From Myxococcales bacterium (lineage in GTDB: Bacteria; Myxococcota_C; UBA6777): a DNA stretch of 5,270 nucleotides. The notes under the pieces are model-generated. The model had not been told where the DNA came from. It ran no database searches and worked only from the letters and a program-made list of their open reading frames with translations. Both the position numbers and the translations under genes were made by a program. The DNA lies in NCBI GenBank assembly GCA_027005175.1, contig JALTMC010000362.1, forward strand, positions 1-5,270, written 5' to 3'. Numbering within the stretch: position 1 is the stretch's first letter; every line of letters begins with the position of its first letter. This document shows positions 1-5,126 of the stretch, in pieces.

Positions 1-25
1 CTTTTGTTCTGTCTGTGGCTGTTTT

Positions 26-130
26 CTATTCGAGTCGTTCGGCGATCCGTGGGAGGACTTCGGCAACATCTGCCTCCATTTTTATCGATAAGGTATGCCC
101 GTCCAAACGCTGTGAGAAGCCCGTCTTGTT
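26..130 (-). other. 34-codon open stretch in frame after the recA stop
   Basis: Directly after the recA TAA (131-133) the same frame stays open for 34 codons to a TAG at 26-28. It reads like protein, ending VAEVLPRIAERLE, which would form an amphipathic helix. Possible internal starts are a TTG after the first eight codons and an ATG at 79 (17 codons); neither has a good ribosome binding site. It may be a readthrough tail, a fragment of an old gene, or chance. No terminator hairpin with a T-run is visible behind recA before the window edge. Confidence 0.15.
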
Positions 131-1225
131 TTATCGGACTTTTCTTTTCTTACGATGCTTCTTAGACAGCGAAGGAGCAGGCGGAGCAGGGGGTGACTCT
201 TTCTGGATTTCTTCCTCTGTTGAGTCCGTGTTCGGCTCTTCTTTGATGGGCCTTAGCAGTCTCTGTAATGTACCGAAAAGAGCAGGTTGTTGTTGCAAGT
301 TGTGACAGGCTCGCTCATGACCTTGTCCCAGAATGGTGTCTTGAAAGCTGAACCAAGATCCCGACTTCTCGACATGTCCGGTGGCAACTCCCCAATCAAG
401 CCATTCAGCGACACTGTTAATTCCCTGTCCATAACGGATTTCAAATTCAGCTTCTTGGAAGGGTACAGCCAACTTGTTTTTCACAATCCTGGCACGCAAA
501 CGATGCCCTGTGATTTGAGTACCTTCTTTGATCTGTCCGATGCAACGGATGTCAACACGAATGGAGGCAAAGAATTTTAAAGCATTGCCCCCAGGAGTGA
601 TCTCAGGTGACCCAAACGTCGCACCTATCTTGTGACGAAGTTGGTTGAGGAACAACACGGTTGTGGAAGTTTTTGCGATCACACCAACTAGTTTTCGTAA
701 AGCCTGGCTTATAAGTCGTGCCTGCAAACCAGCGTGTATATCACCGATCTCGCCCTCCAACTCCGCTTGGGGGATTAATGCGGCGACAGAGTCTACCACT
801 ACGAAGTCTACTGCACCACTGCGAGCTAACATATCCACCACCTCCAACCCTTGCTCTCCTGTGTCTGGCTGCGACAACAACACCTCCCCAACCTTTACTC
901 CAATTGCCTTTGCATACTTGAGATCCAAAGCATGCTCCGCATCAATATAAGCCGCAATGCCACCCTGTTGTTGACACTCCCTCACCGCATGCAACGCTAG
1001 GGTGCTTTTTCCCGAACCTTCTGGGCCATACATCTCGATCAATCGACCTCGCGGCCAACCCCCTACCCCCAACGCTCGATCCAGCCCCAACGAGCCGGTT
1101 GCTACGACCTCCACAACGGGTTGATCCACCTCCTCTTCCCATCGCATTAAAGCACCTCTTCCAAACTGCTTTTCCACGGAGAGTAGGACACGGCTGATGG
1201 TCTCAAGTTTCTTTCGTAAGGACAT
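131..1225 (-). CDS. recA: RecA recombinase with atypical acidic/proline/basic C-terminal tail
   Basis: RecA forms ATP-dependent filaments on single-stranded DNA, drives homologous pairing and strand exchange, and stimulates LexA-type self-cleavage. The 364 residues align along the whole family with an offset of about +1 to E. coli RecA. Visible are the N-terminal polymerisation region (about 5-30, with EKQFG), Walker A GPEGSGKST (67-75), the catalytic Glu in IDAEHALD (Glu97), Walker B VVVDS (142-146), loop L1 EGEIGD (157-162), the ATP-sensing Gln195 in LNQLR, loop L2 with Phe204, the RecA signature ALKFFASIR (215-223), and KNK (249-251). All key residues are present, so it should be active. 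After about residue 328 comes an acidic stretch, then PPAPPAP, then a basic end KKHRKKRKVR; E. coli RecA ends acidic. The ATG at 1225 has AGGAG six bases upstream. The gene lies 38 bp behind comM on the same strand. No CTGT-N8-ACAG LexA box is seen in the gap. It could be one of two RecA paralogues; the window cannot tell. Confidence 0.97.
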   Translation of the reverse strand: MSLRKKLETISRVLLSVEKQFGRGALMRWEEEVDQPVVEVVATGSLGLDRALGVGGWPRGRLIEMYGPEGSGKSTLALHAVRECQQQGGIAAYIDAEHALDLKYAKAIGVKVGEVLLSQPDTGEQGLEVVDMLARSGAVDFVVVDSVAALIPQAELEGEIGDIHAGLQARLISQALRKLVGVIAKTSTTVLFLNQLRHKIGATFGSPEITPGGNALKFFASIRVDIRCIGQIKEGTQITGHRLRARIVKNKLAVPFQEAEFEIRYGQGINSVAEWLDWGVATGHVEKSGSWFSFQDTILGQGHERACHNLQQQPALFGTLQRLLRPIKEEPNTDSTEEEIQKESPPAPPAPSLSKKHRKKRKVR

Positions 1226-1263
1226 GGTAGGCTCCTGTGATTGTTGTCAAATGTAGCTCTTTC

Positions 1264-2784
1264 CTAAAGGATATATCTTCTGTCGAGGCTTCGGTATTGG
1301 ATGGCTTCGGCGATGTGGTTGGGTTGGATTTCGCTGTGGTTTTCGAGGTCAGCGATGGTGCGTGCTACTTTGATGATCCGATGGTAGGCGCGGGCACTCA
1401 TGCCGAAGCGTTGTACAGCGCGTTCGAGGAGCTGGAGGCAAGGTGTGGGGAGTGGGCAAAGGTCGCGAATGTGGGAGGCTTCCATGGAGGCGTTGAGGTG
1501 GATGTCGGTGCTGGCAAAGCGTTGTTGTTGTCGGTCTCTTGAGATGACCACACGCTGTCGAATCTGGGCCGATGATTCACCGATTCGACTGTCGCTGAGA
1601 TCGTGGAAAGGGACGGCAGGTACCTGGATATGAAGGTCGATGCGATCGAGGAGAGGTCCGGAGAGACGAGAGCGGTAGCGATGTACCTCTTGGCTACTGC
1701 AAGAGCAGCCTTGTGGACCCGATCCACAAGGACATGGATTCATGGCCGCAACAAGCAAGAAGTTCGCCGGGTATTTGAGCGTGATAGCGGAGCGTGAGAT
1801 CGTGACGGCGCGTTCTTCCAAAGGTTGGCGTAACACTTCCAATACATTGCGTCGAAACTCGGGTAACTCGTCCAAGAACAAGACACCATTGTGTGCCAGT
1901 GATATCTCTCCAGGGCGTGGGATGGCACCACCTCCAACAAGGCCAGCATTGGAGATGGTGTGATGGGGGGTGCGAAAGGGCCGACGTCGTACCAGTCCTT
2001 GCTCTTGCAAGAGGCCACTTACACTGTAGATCTTGGTTGTTTCGAGAGCTTCTTCAAAGGTGAGGGAGGGCAGTATTGTGGCGATCCGACGGGCCAGCAT
2101 TGTTTTACCAGAACCCGGTGGACCGACCAATAAGATATTGTGGTTTCCACAGGCAGCCACCTCCAAGGCTCGTTTCACATGCTCCTGTCCTTTGACATCG
2201 AGCATATCAACTCGAAAGTTTGGTGGTTCTTCCCATCCCATCGAGGGCTCCAAGGGCTGCATGTCTACCTCTCCCAAGAGGAAGTCTACAACTTCACCAA
2301 GAGACGACACGCCATACACATGAATACCATCAACTGTCGCGGCTTCGGGAGCGTTGGCCAGCGGGACGATGATGGAGGATAGCCCTCTTTTTCGGGCCAT
2401 CGCTGCGATGGAGAGAGCACCTCGAATGGGGCGGATCTCTCCGCTCAGTGCCAACTCTCCAGCAAACAAGACATCATTGAGATAGGTAGGGGGGAGCACA
2501 CCCAATACGCTGAGGAGACCCATCGCGATAGGTAAGTCGAAGGCCGTTCCTTCTTTGCGGATGTTGGCCGGAGCTAAGTTGACGGTGATACGGCGAGAAT
2601 AGAGTGGATAAGGATACCCAGAGTTTTTCATAGCAGAGCGCACTCGAACGCGGCTCTCACGTACAGCTCCTTCTGGTAATCCCACAAGGTCAAAGGCTGG
2701 CATACCATTGCTGATGTCCACCTCGACTTCCACACGATACGCATCGATGCCGAGAACAGCACCCGAAGAGACAGTTACATTCAT
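1264..2784 (-). CDS. comM: ComM/YifB-family Mg-chelatase-like AAA+ ATPase (branch-migration helicase)
   Basis: ComM family members are hexameric AAA+ helicases; in Vibrio cholerae ComM promotes branch migration when incoming DNA is integrated during natural transformation. The 506-residue protein matches the usual family length of about 500-510. From the 2784 start, the N-terminal Lon-like ChlI domain begins SGAVLGIDAYRVEVEVDIS and contains VGLPEGAVRESR and EGTAFDLPIA. Then come Walker A GPPGSGKT (221-228), RTPHH (271-275), Walker B VLFLDELPEF (301-310), a four-cysteine zinc-type cluster (Cys351, 353, 360, 362), DRIDLHI (380-386) and a C-terminal helical domain with SARAYHRI. The frame opens earlier at 2841, adding 19 residues (MNVLQPPYPF...). 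The 2784 ATG is preferred because it matches the family N-terminus and has AGGAG eight bases upstream. recA follows 38 bp downstream. ComM-type annotation is safe; a role in competence here is inferred. Confidence 0.95.
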   Translation of the reverse strand: MNVTVSSGAVLGIDAYRVEVEVDISNGMPAFDLVGLPEGAVRESRVRVRSAMKNSGYPYPLYSRRITVNLAPANIRKEGTAFDLPIAMGLLSVLGVLPPTYLNDVLFAGELALSGEIRPIRGALSIAAMARKRGLSSIIVPLANAPEAATVDGIHVYGVSSLGEVVDFLLGEVDMQPLEPSMGWEEPPNFRVDMLDVKGQEHVKRALEVAACGNHNILLVGPPGSGKTMLARRIATILPSLTFEEALETTKIYSVSGLLQEQGLVRRRPFRTPHHTISNAGLVGGGAIPRPGEISLAHNGVLFLDELPEFRRNVLEVLRQPLEERAVTISRSAITLKYPANFLLVAAMNPCPCGSGPQGCSCSSQEVHRYRSRLSGPLLDRIDLHIQVPAVPFHDLSDSRIGESSAQIRQRVVISRDRQQQRFASTDIHLNASMEASHIRDLCPLPTPCLQLLERAVQRFGMSARAYHRIIKVARTIADLENHSEIQPNHIAEAIQYRSLDRRYIL

Positions 2785-2841
2785 AAGGAGGGCTCCTGTT
2801 TGTTGCAGAGAAAATGGATAGGGAGGTTGGAGGACATTCAT
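2785..2841 (-). other. Possible in-frame N-terminal extension of comM
   Basis: An ATG at 2841 opens the comM frame 19 codons before the preferred start, with GAGG six bases before it. Both starts begin ATGAATGT (Met-Asn-Val). The added peptide MNVLQPPYPFSLQQTGALL is neither a signal peptide nor part of the conserved family N-terminus, so it is probably leader sequence. The preferred ribosome binding site is part of AGGA-GCCC-TCCT, which could fold into a very small hairpin. Confidence 0.3.
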
Positions 2842-2862
2842 CTAGGGCCTCGCTAGCCGGAA

Positions 2863-2884
2863 ACCCCTGACTTCAGTCGGGGGT
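2863..2884. repeat. Strong hairpin resembling an IS200/IS605-family end
   Basis: ACCCCTGACT is followed by TC and then AGTCGGGGGT: a ten-position inverted repeat with one G-T wobble. CCCC-GACTTCAGTC-GGGG hairpins are typical of subterminal ends of IS200/IS605-family elements. No tnpA or tnpB is present, so this would be a solo remnant or a non-autonomous element end. It has no following T-run, so it is unlikely to be a standard terminator. The hairpin is clear; the IS link rests on recalled resemblance. Confidence 0.5.
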
Positions 2885-2894
2885 CGTATGACCC
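2881..2894. repeat. Small hairpin GGGTC-GTAT-GACCC overlapping the previous hairpin
   Basis: A perfect 5-bp inverted repeat with a 4-base loop. Its left arm uses the GGGT that closes the 2863-2884 hairpin, so the two cannot form fully at the same time. Confidence 0.45.
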
Positions 2895-3002
2895 AGAGAT
2901 CCACAAAGAAGTGGAATCCAGAGATCCATCCACAAAGAAGTGGAATCCAGAGATCCATCCACAAAGAAGTGGAATCCAGAGATCCATCCACAAAGAAGTG
3001 GA
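2895..3002. repeat. 29-bp tandem repeat, about four units
   Basis: Four head-to-tail units start at 2895, 2920, 2949 and 2978. The first is 25 bp and lacks one ATCC; the second and third are identical 29-bp copies; the fourth diverges after 3002. Each contains the inverted repeat CCAC-AAAGAA-GTGG and an ATCC doublet. The length is not a multiple of three, so all frames are cycled and coding is unlikely. There are no unique spacers, so it is not a CRISPR array. Confidence 0.95.
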
Positions 3003-3130
3003 TTGGTGTCGGCCCTTCTGCAATGTCGGTGCCACCCCAGAAGAGTGCTCACGGGAAGCTTTTGTTCTTCGTGTGGTATGAGATCGTTGGGGGTTCTCAT
3101 GGGCTGAGGATGGGCTGTGTCGTGTGTCTG

Positions 3131-3171
3131 GAGTGTCCAAGATCAGGACACTCTGCCCGGATCTTGGACAC
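3131..3171. promoter_or_regulatory. Two mutually exclusive perfect inverted repeats sharing one arm
   Basis: GAGTGTCC (3131-3138) pairs perfectly with GGACACTC (3146-3153) across a 7-base loop. GTGTCCAAGATC (3133-3144) pairs perfectly with GATCTTGGACAC (3160-3171), 12 bp across a 15-base loop. The left arm is shared, so as RNA only one form is possible at a time. As DNA it is three related half-sites (GTGTCC, GGACAC, GGACAC). It lies 340 bp before the next plus-strand start, and no T-run follows either structure. Role unknown. Confidence 0.5.
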
Positions 3172-3237
3172 CTTGCTCTACCAATGGATAGAGTTTGGGA
3201 AGAAAAATGATATTTCTCTAACCCTTACAGGGCTTGA

Positions 3238-3343
3238 CCGATCGAAATAGATCGCACGCTGTCTTGTTGCGGCTGTCTTGACTGAACTTTCCGATCCCTG
3301 CTAGCGTATCGGTATATTCCGATCCTAAAAGATCGGAACGATC
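3238..3343. promoter_or_regulatory. Candidate promoter/operator block with repeated CGATC-N6-GATCG
   Basis: CGATC-GAAATA-GATCG (3239-3254) and TTCCGATC-CTAAAA-GATCGGAA (3317-3338) share the core CGATC-N6-GATCG. A further half-site TTCCGATCC is at 3289-3297, repeated exactly at 3317-3325. ATCGG-TATATT-CCGAT (3308-3323) shares the middle arm. Possible promoter elements are TATATT (3313-3318) as a -10, or TTGACT (3278-3283) with TAGCGT (3302-3307) at 18-bp spacing. Operators overlapping a -10 would fit repression of the unit starting at 3511. Six GATC sites fall in about 105 bp. The repeats are plain; their function is inferred. Confidence 0.4.
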
Positions 3344-3388
3344 GATAAGATGGCTTCATGATGCGTCCCGTCCTTAAAACAGAGAACC

Positions 3389-3487
3389 ATGGATTGGTTG
3401 CTGGAGAGGGGGCGCGATGAAGATGAAAAGGAGAGTGGCTTAGGCCAGGGGAAACGAAACAACCGGGCAAGTCACACCCATCTTTGA
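3389..3487 (+). CDS. Possible 32-codon small ORF or leader peptide
   Basis: Reads MDWLLERGRD and ends at a TGA (3485-3487), 23 bases before the ATG at 3511. It is highly charged (RGRDEDEKE) with no hydrophobic segment. Only a weak AGAGA lies upstream. The placement suggests a leader peptide or chance; nothing else supports it. Confidence 0.12.
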   Translation: MDWLLERGRDEDEKESGLGQGKRNNRASHTHL

Positions 3488-3510
3488 CAAAGCAAGCGGA
3501 GAAAAAGCTG

Positions 3511-3738
3511 ATGAAAACATGGGAACCTACCTATCCACAGAATAAAAGATCGAAGTCTTTGATTGTAGAGGGTTTTGCAGAGACTTACAACGAGGGTGGA
3601 GTCAAAGTACCCTTGACACCACAGGTAGAAATCGGCGAAGTTGTTGGGGTGGTGATCAAACCTGTGTCAGTGATGAAAAACTTGGTTGATGCTGGCCTGC
3701 ATGGTGTGGAGGCTGGTATCAGAGCGTTACAAGATTAA
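3511..3738 (+). CDS. Small conserved-looking protein of unknown function
   Basis: A 75-residue protein I do not recognise. The ATG at 3511 has GGAG nine bases upstream. An in-frame TTG at 3484 would add nine residues but has no ribosome binding site and overlaps another stop, so 3511 is preferred. The N-terminal third is basic and polar (KTWEPTYPQNKRSK). The middle has a beta-type run VKVPLTPQVEIGEVVGVVIKP, and the end (MKNLVDAGLHGVEAGIRALQD) looks like an amphipathic helix. There is no signal peptide, membrane helix, cysteine or PAAR-type motif. It is followed after 14 bp by the DcrB/DUF1795 gene on the same strand, so the two are probably co-transcribed and may act together; a cargo or partner of that chaperone-like protein is one possibility. 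The operator-like block at 3238-3343 is the likely control region. Confidence 0.75.
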   Translation: MKTWEPTYPQNKRSKSLIVEGFAETYNEGGVKVPLTPQVEIGEVVGVVIKPVSVMKNLVDAGLHGVEAGIRALQD

Positions 3739-3752
3739 GTTGAGAATGCCTC

Positions 3753-4196
3753 ATGGACCGTCGACGCTATCATGACTTTTCCTTCGAGCCCCCTTCTGAT
3801 TGGATCGATCGTAGCACTGTGCTGTGGATCTCTCCACCTCGCTATGAAGGTACAAAAAAACTTCCACGTGAAAACTTCGTGGTCGAACGGCAAACTCGCG
3901 GGCAGACCAATACAGATCCTGTGCCTTATCTACAAGAACGTATCGACACTCTTCAAAAAGGACTTCAGCACTTTGCGCTGCTTCGTGAGGTAACTTCTTG
4001 CACATACAGCGGGTGTCAAGGAGCAGAGGTCTCCTACTCTCTGCTGATGGAAGAACTGCCTGTTCAACAAAGGCATGTCGTCCTGTTTTCCGATGATTCC
4101 ATCTATCATCTGATTGCAACAGCTACAGCGTCACGTTATGCTGATGTAGAGTCTTCCTTCCAACAAATCCTCGAATCCTTTCAACTCGAACGATAA
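3753..4196 (+). CDS. DcrB/DUF1795 (EagR-like) domain protein
   Basis: A 147-residue protein whose length and pattern fit the DcrB-related/DUF1795 family. It starts with YHDFSFEPPSDWIDRSTVLW (residues 6-25), like the family's short strand followed by a P-x-x-W-x-D-x-S segment. Next come FVVER, then a helix (PVPYLQERIDTLQKGL, 57-71), a strand-rich middle (CQGAEVSYSLL; RHVVLFSDDSIYHLIATA) and a final helix DVESSFQQILESFQL. Cytoplasmic members (EagR) are chaperones for N-terminal transmembrane regions of type VI secretion effectors such as Rhs/PAAR proteins; others, such as DcrB, are envelope proteins. There is no signal peptide or lipobox here, which favours a cytoplasmic form, but no T6SS effector is in the window. 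The ribosome binding site is weak (GAGA seven bases upstream), suggesting coupling to the gene 14 bp before. The last codons are copied in the repeat downstream. Confidence 0.75.
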   Translation: MDRRRYHDFSFEPPSDWIDRSTVLWISPPRYEGTKKLPRENFVVERQTRGQTNTDPVPYLQERIDTLQKGLQHFALLREVTSCTYSGCQGAEVSYSLLMEELPVQQRHVVLFSDDSIYHLIATATASRYADVESSFQQILESFQLER

Positions 4197-4280
4197 CTCC
4201 CCCCCTGAATGATAACTCCCCTCTGAATGCTTGCATCCTTTCAACTCGAACGATAACTCCCCTCTGAATGATAACTCCCC
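4175..4280. repeat. About 60-bp duplication copying the end of the DUF1795 gene, with an 18-19 bp sub-repeat
   Basis: Bases 4175-4200, which encode the last codons and stop of the DUF1795 gene, recur exactly at 4235-4260, 60 bp later, and similarity continues past them. Inside both halves is an 18-19 bp unit (GATAACTCCCCTCTGAAT and variants) starting at 4192, 4211, 4252 and 4270. The copied end lies after the real stop, so it is not translated as part of the gene. Slipped-strand or unequal exchange is the likely origin. Confidence 0.9.
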
Positions 4281-4284
4281 CCTC

Positions 4285-4454
4285 TTTGGTAAGCTTGATG
4301 CTTTGGTGAGCTTGATGCTTTGGTGAGCTTGATGCTTTGGCGAGCTTGATACTTTGGCGAGCTTGATGCTTTGGCGAGCTTGATGCTTTGGTAAGTTTGA
4401 TGCTTTGGTAAGTTTGATGCTTTGGTAAGTTTGATACTTTGGTAAGCTTGATAC
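4285..4454. repeat. 17-bp tandem repeat, ten full copies
   Basis: The unit TTTGGTAAGCTTGATGC occurs ten times without gaps, and a partial eleventh copy runs to about 4460. Variants cluster: GTAAGC (copy 1), GTGAGC (2-3), GCGAGC (4-6), GTAAGT (7-9), GTAAGC (10); position 16 is A in copies 4, 9 and 10 and G elsewhere. Each unit can form a tiny inverted repeat AAGC-TTGAT-GCTT across the junction to the next. It fills the space between two converging genes and ends four bases from the opposite stop codon. No conventional terminator is visible in this gap. Confidence 0.97.
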
Positions 4455-4463
4455 TTTGGTTGA

Positions 4464-5126
4464 TTACCAGTTCTTTTTCTTGAGGTTTCGCAAGGTAAAA
4501 GTGCGTCGTGAAATGCGCTGGTTGAAAGCTATGGAGAGATACTTGATCTCTGTTAGATTGCCGGGTTTGGAGAGATCTTTCATACGCATGACAGTGGGAA
4601 ATAAGCGACCTCCCATCTTTTTGTGATGGGAGAATGTCATGACACGCATCAACTTACCGCGTTCATTGTAGTACTCTTGACTCATGGGTTGGAGGTCTTT
4701 GGTGCGAACCCAGAGAATCAGTTTTCCCCATACCACGGGTGCGTTCGGCTTGGGACGTAGAAGAACAGCGGCTTGTTTGCTGCCCTTGCGTGTTGCGATG
4801 TGTAGAAGACGGACTTTGTAATCACGGACAAGATCACTGGAGCGAACAAGGTCATCGTTGGTGAAGTCGGAGCCCATCCAGGGTGACATCATCATGGAAG
4901 AGGGGATCTTGATGACCATGGCAGCCCGAGGCATATAGTTCCACATCTGGGTTTTGCGTTTCAGCGATGTAATACCACGTTCGCGTTGTGGAGAGAGAAT
5001 TCGAACAAAGCTATAATCTTCGCCTTTCGACCAGATCTTCATTCGCAAAGTACGCTTCCTGCGGGGACGTATAATTCGCATCTCAGTCTCACCCACAGAG
5101 CTTCGATCCCATAGTCGCTTTCGCAC
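4464..5126 (-). CDS. Outer-membrane lipoprotein-sorting (LolA-like) family protein, apparently lacking its signal peptide
   Basis: The protein matches the LolA-like 'outer membrane lipoprotein-sorting protein' family, normally about 250 residues with a signal peptide. These proteins are periplasmic, have a LolA/LolB-type fold that holds lipid or lipoprotein, and often sit beside RND/MMPL transporters. From the GTG at 5126 the 220 residues show VRILSPQRERG (41-51), MWNYMPR (61-67), IPSSMMMSPWMGSDFTNDDL (74-93), PNAPVVWGK (127-135), EYYNERGKLMRVMTFS (151-166) and MGGRLFPT (171-178), all hallmarks, and the body has no internal stop. The GTG has only a weak AAAGA before it. Upstream, the same frame continues with family-like SAAEQIIKD before meeting TAA (5166-5168), TAG (5169-5171) and TGA (5190-5192), with no start between. 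No hydrophobic signal peptide is found in any frame to the window edge. The gene is thus probably 5'-disrupted, or starts inside and stays cytoplasmic. Confidence 0.85.
   Translation of the reverse strand: MRKRLWDRSSVGETEMRIIRPRRKRTLRMKIWSKGEDYSFVRILSPQRERGITSLKRKTQMWNYMPRAAMVIKIPSSMMMSPWMGSDFTNDDLVRSSDLVRDYKVRLLHIATRKGSKQAAVLLRPKPNAPVVWGKLILWVRTKDLQPMSQEYYNERGKLMRVMTFSHHKKMGGRLFPTVMRMKDLSKPGNLTEIKYLSIAFNQRISRRTFTLRNLKKKNW

Larger units (their letters stand above)
2842..3510. other. 669-bp gene-free, hairpin- and repeat-rich intergenic region
   Basis: This lies between the divergent comM (minus) and the small plus-strand gene at 3511, so it should hold both promoters. Open frames crossing it are made mostly of a 29-bp repeat read in shifting frames and carry no recognisable domain. 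From left to right it holds an IS605-like hairpin overlapping a second small hairpin, the tandem repeat, an undistinguished stretch (about 3003-3130), a pair of overlapping inverted repeats (3131-3171), an AT-richer stretch (about 3200-3222), and a GATC-rich operator-like block (3238-3343). A weak 32-codon frame starts at 3389. Confidence 0.8.

Noticed and set aside
82-91. Perfect palindrome TTATCGATAA behind recA
   Set aside because: A single short site with no repeat, T-run or context to support a function.
1226-1263. Separate recA promoter based on TTGACA (minus strand, 1245-1250)
   Set aside because: A -10 at proper spacing would fall on the recA start codon, and no -10-like sequence is there.
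1237-2382. Plus-strand frames within comM
   Set aside because: All lie opposite a full-length, well-conserved gene and have no recognisable content.
2863-2884. Intrinsic terminator
   Set aside because: The stem is strong but no T-run follows on either strand, and no gene ends into it.
2895-3002. CRISPR array
   Set aside because: The units are directly adjacent with no unique spacers, and no cas gene is present.
3131-3195. tRNA gene on the minus strand (GGTAGAGCA resembles a D-arm)
   Set aside because: No acceptor stem, anticodon arm or T-arm (GGTTCGAATCC type) can be placed around it.
2853-3250. Open frames over the 29-bp repeat on both strands (95, 75 and 120 codons)
   Set aside because: They consist largely of the repeat read in shifting frames, have no domain or good ribosome binding site, and conflict with one another.
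3225-3470. 81-codon minus-strand frame
   Set aside because: Composition is unlike protein, there are no motifs, and it overlaps the operator-like palindromes.
3751-4119. 122-codon minus-strand frame opposite the DUF1795 gene
   Set aside because: Antisense shadow of a recognisable gene.
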